Assembly (NCBI GenBank): GCA_002401055.1
Contig: NVRZ01000250.1
Span: forward strand, 1-5,195
DNA length: 5,195 bases
Direction: 5' to 3'
DNA from: Bacteroidota bacterium
GTDB taxonomy: Bacteria > Bacteroidota > Bacteroidia > NORP154
The notes below the pieces were generated by a model that saw nothing but the letters and a program-made list of their open reading frames with translations, was not told the origin of the DNA and did not search any database. Below are positions 1-5,195 of this stretch, one piece after another. The position numbers were made by a program, and so were the translations under genes. Position 1 is the stretch's first letter. The number at the start of each line of letters is the position of its first letter.

Positions 1-1320
1 TCCGAGGCCAGTTGATGCAAAATATACACCCATCATTAATGATGCATATTTAACTGGAGCAATTTTGGTAATAAATGAAAGTGCAACCGGAGAGGCACAA
101 AGTTCACCTATTGTGTGAAGTAAGTAGGCAAGTGCCAACCAAATCAGTGCTGATTCACCAACACGCTCATATTCAAGTGAGGCCGCAGTCATAAACAAAA
201 ATCCACTGCCCATAATCATGAGGCCAATAACCATCTTGAAGAGCGAAGATGCTTCTTTGCCCATCAGTTTCCATCTATACCAAAACCCTGCGATTGGAAC
301 GCCTAACAGTATAATATATAGAGGATTGAAGGCCTGCATGATGGCAGCTGGAAATTCCATTCCAAACACCATTCTGTTTGTTTTTTGCTCCGTGTATATG
401 TTCATCAATCCGCCAGCTTGCTCAAAAGCACCCCAGAAGACGATCACGAGAATGAAGGAGAGCAGTAGTACAACATATCTATCCTTTTCAATCTTGTCTA
501 TATCTTGGTAGATCATAAGCATCATCCCAGTAACAAGAGATAGGAACATGAATAACAATCCATATCCCCAGCTTTCCATTACCAGCACATACACTGAACC
601 TGCCATTAATACTGCTGTGATGACCATCTGAAGTGGAGCTTTGAATAAATTTCCAAACAATTGGCCAATTGAAACATCGTTGGGATCTGCAATACTTGAA
701 GGCTTGTCACCTACGCCTATCAGATGTTTTTGACCTGACATAAATATTACCTGCCCAAGCGCCATACCAATTCCGGCCAATCCAAAACCGTAATGCCATC
801 CCCACTTTGCTGCTACAAGTCCAACAATTATACTCGCAGCTGCCGCACCAATATTGATTCCAATATAGAATATTGAGAATCCTTTATCTCTTCTTTCGTC
901 TCCTTCTTTGTACAATCCACCAACCATTGTACTGATATTGGGCTTTAACAATCCAACACCTATGATAATAAGCATAAGTCCGATCATGAACGCCATTTGC
1001 GAGTCTATCGCCAATGTACCGTGACCTAAACACAAGAAAAGACCACCTATCATAACCGCCTTTTTCTGACCAAGAACCCTATCCGCTAATATCCCTCCCG
1101 GAATTGATGCCACATATACCAGCATAGTATACCAACCATAAAGCGCCAGCGCTTCTCCGCTGGTCCATCCCAATCCTGAATGCTCTGAAGTTACCTCAGC
1201 AATAAGATAGAGCACAAGAATTGCGCGCATACCGTAGTAGCTAAAACGCTCCCACATCTCAGTAAAAAATAGGATAAAAAGGCCTTTGGGGTGTCCAAAT
1301 AATGTGTCTTCGTTTTCCAT
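1..1320 (-). CDS. Proton-coupled oligopeptide transporter (POT/PTR2 family, MFS), 3' end cut by window edge
   Basis: Reading the minus strand from the ATG at 1320-1318 gives 440 codons with no stop up to base 1, so the C-terminus lies outside the window. Family members usually have about 480-550 residues, so perhaps 50-100 are missing. POT proteins are inner-membrane symporters that import di- and tripeptides with protons. Family hallmarks are all visible: the TM1 ExxERFSYYG motif (E21, E24, R25, Y28, Y29) with R32; GGILAD at 75-80; the TM4 lysine K126 in GLLKPNIS; the signature FSIFYIGINIG at 148-158; FWGAFEQ with E300; and GELCASP with E406. In structurally studied bacterial homologues the matching residues handle protons or bind the peptide termini, so this copy appears functional. 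Many hydrophobic helices are evident, with the more polar central stretch around 197-220 separating the two halves. There is no clear Shine-Dalgarno; the short spacer after the peptidase gene suggests co-transcription. Peptide specificity cannot be read from the sequence. Confidence 0.95.
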   Translation of the reverse strand, partial: MENEDTLFGHPKGLFILFFTEMWERFSYYGMRAILVLYLIAEVTSEHSGLGWTSGEALALYGWYTMLVYVASIPGGILADRVLGQKKAVMIGGLFLCLGHGTLAIDSQMAFMIGLMLIIIGVGLLKPNISTMVGGLYKEGDERRDKGFSIFYIGINIGAAAASIIVGLVAAKWGWHYGFGLAGIGMALGQVIFMSGQKHLIGVGDKPSSIADPNDVSIGQLFGNLFKAPLQMVITAVLMAGSVYVLVMESWGYGLLFMFLSLVTGMMLMIYQDIDKIEKDRYVVLLLSFILVIVFWGAFEQAGGLMNIYTEQKTNRMVFGMEFPAAIMQAFNPLYIILLGVPIAGFWYRWKLMGKEASSLFKMVIGLMIMGSGFLFMTAASLEYERVGESALIWLALAYLLHTIGELCASPVALSFITKIAPVKYASLMMGVYFASTGLG

Positions 1321-1323
1321 AAT

Positions 1324-1336
1324 TTAACTTTGTTAA
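1324..1336. repeat. Small dyad TTAAC-ttt-GTTAA in the peptidase-transporter spacer
   Basis: The 21-bp spacer between the peptidase stop and the transporter start contains a perfect 5-bp inverted repeat with a 3-base loop, ending 3 bases before the transporter ATG. It is too short and AT-rich to act as a terminator, and no U-tract follows on the minus strand. It could mildly affect ribosome access, but chance is a good explanation. No Shine-Dalgarno-like purine run is present in the spacer. Confidence 0.25.
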
Positions 1337-1341
1337 GTAGG

Positions 1342-3663
1342 TTAAAGATTCTCAAGAATGAAATTCGTCATTTTTGTGTAGAGGTGTAGCCGGGTATTTC
1401 CCCCATATATACTGTGTGCTTTATCGGGATATATGAATAAATCAAACTGTTTGTCGGCATCGACCAGAGCACTTGTCATTTCGAGTGTGTTTTGATAGTG
1501 TACATTGTCATCTGCTGAGCCATGTACCAATAAATACTTGCCCTGTAGGTTTTCCACATGATTTATCGGGGAATTATCATCATATCCACTGGCATTTTCT
1601 TGAGGAGTTTGCATGTACCGTTCTGTATAAATGGTATCGTAAAAACGCCAATTTGTCACCGGAGCTATTGCGATTCCCATCTTAAACAGTCCATCCCCTT
1701 TAGTAAGACAAAGAGATGTCATGTAGCCCCCATAGCTCCACCCCCATATTCCAATTCGTTTACTATCAACATATGGCAAAGTGCCAATGTATTTAGCAGT
1801 CTCTATCTGATCAATCGTTTCAAGCTTGCCCAGCTCCTTATAAGTGCATTTTTTAAAATCAGCCCCCCTGGCACCTGTACCACGGTTATCAACGGATATT
1901 ATTATATAGCCTTTTTGGGCCAGCATCTGATACCAGAAATAATTTCTGCCATCAAAAACATCTCTTACAGTTTGTGATCCGGGCCCTCCATAGACATACA
2001 TAAAAACAGGATACTTTTTAGACGGGTCGAAATTAGCTGGCTTAATCATCCAACCATTTAGCTCTACTTTTTCAGATGTTTCGAAAGTAAAAAAGTCCTT
2101 TTCAGTCAGATTATACTCACCCATTGTTTTAATGAGCTTTGAGTTGTCCTCGAGTATTCTAATTTGCTCGCCACTTGATTTGTGTAGGGTTACATGATTC
2201 GGGGAATTTGCCGCAGAGTGATAGTTGATATAATACTTAAAACCCTTGCTGAATTTAGCTGAGTTAACTCCAACTTTTCTGCTGAGTTGTCGCTTTTTCG
2301 TTCCTTCTAAGTTCGTAACAAAAAGATGCCTCTCCAATGGCGCCTCACCTGATGCACCTACAGCAATGTGATGAACAAGATAATCTGCGCCTTTTTGCTC
2401 CTTTATCTGAGTAGAATTCTTAATCATGGAACTTGCCGCTTCGTAGTAAAGCGCATTGCTCTCCTCATCGTATCCCATGAATTTGGTTACCTCCCAATTT
2501 CCAACAGTAACCTGATGTATTAGTTTACCCTGCAGGTCATAGTGGTAGATATGGTTGAAACCATCCTTATCACTGGTCCAAATGAACGTTTTTCCATCTT
2601 TCAGAAAAGTGAGATTATCAGTTACATCAAAATATGTTTTGCATGATTCTTCTAATACTAAGGACACTGATCCTGAACTGGCGTCTAATGTAACAAGCTG
2701 CATCTTGTTTTGGTGCCGATTCTTCTTTTGAATGGAAAGCAAGTTCGGATCATTTGTCCACTTGATTCTTGGAATGTATTCATAACCCTCGTCCAGCTCA
2801 TACTTTACCACTTTCGAAGAATTCAGATTATGAATATGGATACTCACTGTTGAGTTCTGCTCTCCTGCTTTGGGATACTTGAACCTATACTCAAACGGAT
2901 ATAGACTTCCATATTTAGCCATGGAAAACTCCATCACATTGCTTTCATCAAACCTGTAGTAAGCGATCTTTTTCCCATCTGGTGACCAGAAAAATGCTTT
3001 ATCAAAGCTAAATTCTTCTTCGTAAACCCAATCTGTCGCACCATTGATGATTTTGTTAAACTCTCCATCATTGGTAATCTGTACCTTATTCCCCTTGGCA
3101 AGGTCCATCACAAAAACATTGTTTGAATTTACATAAGCCACTTTCAAACCGCTAGGCGAGAAAGTTGCATAACGCTGTTTTCCATCTTTGTCCAATGCAG
3201 ACAGCTTCTTCTTAGAAATATCCCAGATATAATTACTCTCTCGGGTAGAATGTCGATAAATCTTCTCCGTTCCCGTAGCGATCATTATTTTACTTTCATC
3301 GGGGCTGAATTGGTAAGCGTCAATTGATAAAGTATCTTTTGATCCATCAGGAATAAGCCATGAAGATCGAACTAGAGTATCAATTACTTTGCCCGTTTCA
3401 TATTGGTATCTCACTATAAATGACTCACCATCTTCAGATTCCTTTGCTGTGTAATGCATACCATTATTCATAGATCTTAGTCCATGAACAGAAGCGGATT
3501 TAAAGGTGAAGTCCTTCCAAAGGTCGTTCAGCGTAACATTTTTACCTTGAGCCTTGGTCTTCTTGCCAGGCCTATTTGGAGGGCCTTGCGCCAATGTGTA
3601 ATTGGCACAGCTGATTAGGATTAAAAAAGTAAGTATTCGGGCGTCAATTGCAAAGCAGCGCAT
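1342..3663 (-). CDS. Dipeptidyl peptidase IV (S9B family serine peptidase), exported
   Basis: This 773-residue protein is expected to remove N-terminal X-Pro or X-Ala dipeptides from peptides outside the cytoplasmic membrane. A signal sequence covers about residues 1-25, followed by a basic Pro/Gly-rich linker (27-42). The DPP IV N-terminal beta-propeller covers about 45-520 and the alpha/beta-hydrolase domain about 525-773. The catalytic triad is S643 in GWSYGG, D718 in HGSADDN and H750 in DKAHS. The substrate N-terminus is gripped by the double Glu E216/E217 in DWVYEEEF, with R137 (YRHS) and N720. Oxyanion and S1-pocket tyrosines are Y558 (VYGGPGSQ), Y675 and Y679 (FYDTIYTERY). These match human DPP IV S630, D708, H740, E205/E206, R125, N710, Y547, Y662 and Y666 by my recall alignment. 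The EEE motif separates it from plain acylaminoacyl or oligopeptidase S9 members. The start is well fixed: an in-frame stop lies four codons upstream, and the next Met is residue 65, beyond the signal sequence. A probable insertion of about 29 residues sits near 410-438. It is probably the first gene of an operon with the POT transporter. Confidence 0.95.
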   Translation of the reverse strand: MRCFAIDARILTFLILISCANYTLAQGPPNRPGKKTKAQGKNVTLNDLWKDFTFKSASVHGLRSMNNGMHYTAKESEDGESFIVRYQYETGKVIDTLVRSSWLIPDGSKDTLSIDAYQFSPDESKIMIATGTEKIYRHSTRESNYIWDISKKKLSALDKDGKQRYATFSPSGLKVAYVNSNNVFVMDLAKGNKVQITNDGEFNKIINGATDWVYEEEFSFDKAFFWSPDGKKIAYYRFDESNVMEFSMAKYGSLYPFEYRFKYPKAGEQNSTVSIHIHNLNSSKVVKYELDEGYEYIPRIKWTNDPNLLSIQKKNRHQNKMQLVTLDASSGSVSLVLEESCKTYFDVTDNLTFLKDGKTFIWTSDKDGFNHIYHYDLQGKLIHQVTVGNWEVTKFMGYDEESNALYYEAASSMIKNSTQIKEQKGADYLVHHIAVGASGEAPLERHLFVTNLEGTKKRQLSRKVGVNSAKFSKGFKYYINYHSAANSPNHVTLHKSSGEQIRILEDNSKLIKTMGEYNLTEKDFFTFETSEKVELNGWMIKPANFDPSKKYPVFMYVYGGPGSQTVRDVFDGRNYFWYQMLAQKGYIIISVDNRGTGARGADFKKCTYKELGKLETIDQIETAKYIGTLPYVDSKRIGIWGWSYGGYMTSLCLTKGDGLFKMGIAIAPVTNWRFYDTIYTERYMQTPQENASGYDDNSPINHVENLQGKYLLVHGSADDNVHYQNTLEMTSALVDADKQFDLFIYPDKAHSIYGGNTRLHLYTKMTNFILENL
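3589..3663 (-). other. N-terminal signal sequence of the DPP IV, type I or lipoprotein type ambiguous
   Basis: Residues 1-25 have basic residues R2 and R9, a hydrophobic core at about 10-18 (ILTFLILIS) and a possible signal peptidase I site at TLA-Q (25/26). There is also a lipobox-like L16-I17-S18-C19, which would make the mature protein start at C19 as a lipoprotein. The acidic D7 inside the n-region is mildly unusual. Export is well supported; which peptidase cuts, and therefore whether the enzyme is soluble or membrane-anchored, cannot be decided by eye. Confidence 0.7.
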
Positions 3664-3694
3664 CAGATTATATTATTAAATTTGTTTGCAATTG
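3645..3694. repeat. Perfect 10-bp inverted repeat flanking the DPP IV start codon
   Basis: CAATTGCAAA at 3645-3654 and its exact reverse complement TTTGCAATTG at 3685-3694 are separated by 30 bp, with centres 40 bp apart. The peptidase start codon (3663-3661) lies between them; the inner arm covers codons 4-6 and the first base of codon 7, and the outer arm lies in the 5' leader. Complementarity stops abruptly at both ends. It could be a leader hairpin holding the start codon in its loop, or a pair of protein-binding half-sites. A single such repeat could also occur by chance in a window this long, so a regulatory role is a hypothesis. Confidence 0.4.
3677..3684 (+). promoter_or_regulatory. 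Candidate -7 element (TAAATTTG) for the plus-strand FAD dehydrogenase gene
   Basis: TAAATTTG matches the Bacteroidota primary sigma factor -7 consensus TAnnTTTG. Transcription would start near 3690, giving a leader of about 60 bases before the GTG. No TTTG is found about 19-21 bp upstream; the nearest TTG (3648-3650) is too far away. The match is therefore half a promoter only, in AT-rich DNA where such octamers arise easily. Confidence 0.25.
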
Positions 3695-3727
3695 GGGAGT
3701 ATGGATTTCTTCTCTCAAAATGATCGC

Positions 3728-3735
3728 CAAAAGTA
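3728..3735 (-). promoter_or_regulatory. Candidate -7 element (TACTTTTG) for the peptidase-transporter operon
   Basis: On the minus strand TACTTTTG fits TAnnTTTG. Transcription would begin near 3721, leaving a leader of about 58 bases that includes the outer arm of the inverted repeat. The nearest TTG upstream (minus strand, 3768-3766) is about 30 bases away rather than the usual 19-21, so the -33 element is missing or degenerate. Confidence 0.3.
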
Positions 3736-3753
3736 ATTAAAAAATACTTCTTT

Positions 3754-5175
3754 GTGGATTACACGCAACCTACTCAATCTACCATTGACGAATTCGCTAA
3801 AATTGTTGGCGAATCAGGTCTAATTTCAGATCGTGAGGCACTTGTAGATTACAGCCACGATGAAACGGAGGACCTAGAATTCTATCCGGAGATTGTTCTT
3901 AAGCCGACTGACGAAAAGCAGATTTCGGCTATCCTTAAAATATGCAATAAGGAAAACATTCCCATAACGCCACGCGGTGCGGGAACAGGGCTCAGTGGCG
4001 GGGCGTTACCCATATATGGAGGTGTAGTTTTGTCAACTGAGAAACTGAATAAAATTCTAGAAATTGATGAGAGAAACCTACAGATAAAGCTAGAGCCTGG
4101 GGTAATAACACAAGTGTTGCAAGAAGCTGTTATTGAGAAGGGCTTGTTTTACCCTCCTGATCCATCCAGCAGGGGTTCCTGTTTTATAGGAGGCAACGTG
4201 CTTGAAAATGCAGGAGGGCCAAAGGCCGTAAAATACGGTGTAACCAGTGACTATGTATTGAACCTTGAAGTGGTGTTACCGACTGGCGAGATCATTTGGA
4301 CAGGAGCCAACGTGCTGAAGAACTCTACCGGATATAACCTTACTCAATTAATTGTGGGAAGTGAAGGCACATTGGGAATTGTAACAAAAATCGTGTTGCG
4401 ATTAATCCCCTATCCTGATAAGAAGTTACTGATGTTGGCACCGTTTTTCTCAGCCGAAAAAGCATGTGAAGCGGTTTCCGCGATCTTTCAGGCTGGTATA
4501 ACTCCCTCCGGATTGGAATTTATGGAGCGAGATGCCATAGACTGGACTTTAAAATTTGTTGAAGACCTGAATCTTGACATTAAAGAAGGGATCGAAGCAC
4601 ACCTGCTTATCGAGGTAGACGGAAATGATCAAGATGTTCTTTTCAAGGAATGCGAAAAGATTACTGCAGTGTTAGAGAAGTTCGATTGTGACGAGATTCT
4701 CTTTGCTGAAAACAGTCGTGAGCAGGATGAGCTGTGGAGGCTTAGAAGGTTGGTGGCGGAGGCTGTAAAATCTAACTCAGTGTATAAAGAGGAAGATACG
4801 GTTGTCCCCAGGGCAGAATTGCCAGCACTACTCAAAGGTGTAAAAGCAATAGGCGCCAAATACGGATTTAAGTCGGTTTGCTATGGCCATGCCGGCGATG
4901 GAAACCTTCACGTAAACATCATAAAAGGTGATATGGACGATAACAAATGGAATACAGAACTACCCAAAGGTATTCGGGAGATTTTTGAACTATGCGTCAA
5001 ACTGGGTGGTACTTTATCTGGTGAGCATGGTATTGGATTGGTTCAAAAGGAGTACATGGATATTACCTTTAATGCTACTGAAATGCGGATTCAGCGAGAA
5101 ATCAAGCAGCTATTCGACCCAAAGAACATTCTAAATCCAGGTAAGATTTTTCCTTCTGCCAATAAACCTTCCTGA
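3754..5175 (+). CDS. FAD-linked 2-hydroxyacid dehydrogenase (GlcD / D-lactate dehydrogenase type, VAO fold)
   Basis: This 473-residue soluble flavoprotein belongs to the family that oxidises D-2-hydroxyacids such as glycolate, D-lactate or D-2-hydroxyglutarate to 2-oxoacids. The FAD-binding PCMH domain covers about residues 45-220, with PRGAGTGLSGG (73-83), PPDPSSRGS (134-142), GGNVLENAGGPKAVKYG (146-162) and GSEGTLGI (202-209). The FAD-oxidase C-terminal domain runs from about 222 to 466, with EEDTVVPR (346-353), GHAGDGNLHVN (378-388), LSGEHGIG (421-428) and FDPKNILNPGKIF (454-466). H379, H386 and E424 match the divalent-metal ligands of D-2-hydroxyglutarate dehydrogenase, and R331 and K345 its carboxylate-binding residues, by recall alignment. 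The length is normal for GlcD. There is no signal peptide, membrane helix or fused iron-sulfur domain, so the electron acceptor is unknown; no glcE or glcF partner fits in the 20 bases that follow. The GTG start at 3754 gives the usual N-terminus. The frame is open back to a stop at 3721-3723, but no ATG is available. The exact substrate is not resolvable. Confidence 0.93.
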   Translation: MDYTQPTQSTIDEFAKIVGESGLISDREALVDYSHDETEDLEFYPEIVLKPTDEKQISAILKICNKENIPITPRGAGTGLSGGALPIYGGVVLSTEKLNKILEIDERNLQIKLEPGVITQVLQEAVIEKGLFYPPDPSSRGSCFIGGNVLENAGGPKAVKYGVTSDYVLNLEVVLPTGEIIWTGANVLKNSTGYNLTQLIVGSEGTLGIVTKIVLRLIPYPDKKLLMLAPFFSAEKACEAVSAIFQAGITPSGLEFMERDAIDWTLKFVEDLNLDIKEGIEAHLLIEVDGNDQDVLFKECEKITAVLEKFDCDEILFAENSREQDELWRLRRLVAEAVKSNSVYKEEDTVVPRAELPALLKGVKAIGAKYGFKSVCYGHAGDGNLHVNIIKGDMDDNKWNTELPKGIREIFELCVKLGGTLSGEHGIGLVQKEYMDITFNATEMRIQREIKQLFDPKNILNPGKIFPSANKPS

Positions 5176-5195
5176 ACTGACTATTGCGCCTTCTT

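Larger units (their letters stand above)
3664..3753. promoter_or_regulatory. Divergent intergenic region between the peptidase operon and the FAD dehydrogenase gene
   Basis: The two start codons face away from each other across 90 bp of AT-rich DNA, so promoters for both transcription units are expected here. One perfect match to the Bacteroidota -7 consensus TAnnTTTG is found on each strand, but neither has a good -33 TTTG at the usual spacing. There is no Shine-Dalgarno before either start, which is normal in this phylum. One arm of the inverted repeat lies within the region. Confidence 0.6.

Noticed and set aside
218..511. Open frame of 97 codons on the plus strand inside the transporter gene
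   Set aside because: It lies antisense to a well-supported POT coding sequence, and its translation shows no recognisable family features and reads as the mirror of membrane-helix codons.
1..1320. Possible frameshift or pseudogene status of the transporter, since it has no stop in the window
   Set aside because: All 440 codons read continuously in one frame with every family motif in order; the missing stop is due to the window edge.
1321..1341. Possible terminator between the peptidase and transporter genes
   Set aside because: The only dyad has a 5-bp AT-rich stem and no following U-tract in the direction of transcription.
1473..1977. Overlapping plus-strand open frames (1473-1685 and 1558-1977) antisense to the DPP IV catalytic domain
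   Set aside because: The minus strand encodes the catalytic triad and conserved motifs here; the antisense translations show no domain, and they overlap each other in different frames.
4629..4859. Minus-strand open frame antisense to the FAD dehydrogenase
   Set aside because: It is a shadow frame: the Ser-rich, low-complexity translation is typical of antisense reading, and the plus strand carries conserved family sequence.
4928..5134. Plus-strand alternative frame inside the end of the FAD dehydrogenase
   Set aside because: It overlaps the conserved SGEHGIG and C-terminal motifs of the real gene in another frame and shows no family resemblance of its own.

Overview
The window looks like an ordinary chromosomal segment of a member of the Bacteroidota, possibly a Cytophagales- or Flavobacteriia-like environmental bacterium. 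This is an inference from the moderately AT-rich composition, the absence of clear Shine-Dalgarno sequences before all three genes, TAnnTTTG-type -7 elements in the divergent spacer, and protein types common in that phylum. No mobile element, CRISPR array, RNA gene or defence gene is visible.

Layout: Two genes on the minus strand form a probable operon, read from right to left. The first (3663 to 1342) encodes an exported dipeptidyl peptidase IV (peptidase family S9B). The second (1320 to 1) lies 21 bp downstream and encodes a proton-coupled oligopeptide transporter (POT/PTR2 family), cut by the left window edge after 440 codons. A 90-bp divergent spacer (3664-3753) separates this pair from a plus-strand gene (3754-5175). 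That gene encodes a GlcD/D-lactate-dehydrogenase-type FAD-dependent 2-hydroxyacid dehydrogenase and starts with GTG. The last 20 bases after its stop show nothing.

How the genes work together: The peptidase is expected to release X-Pro or X-Ala dipeptides outside the cytoplasmic membrane. The transporter is of the type that imports di- and tripeptides with protons, so the pair reads as a peptide-scavenging module. The oxidoreductase is probably a separate transcription unit of carbon metabolism, and nothing here links it functionally to peptide uptake.

I see no evidence for a wholly new system. The points most worth a second look are a perfect 10-bp inverted repeat that brackets the peptidase start codon, the ambiguous signal peptide or lipobox followed by a basic linker, a probable insertion of about 29 residues in the peptidase's beta-propeller domain, and the unresolved substrate of the FAD enzyme.
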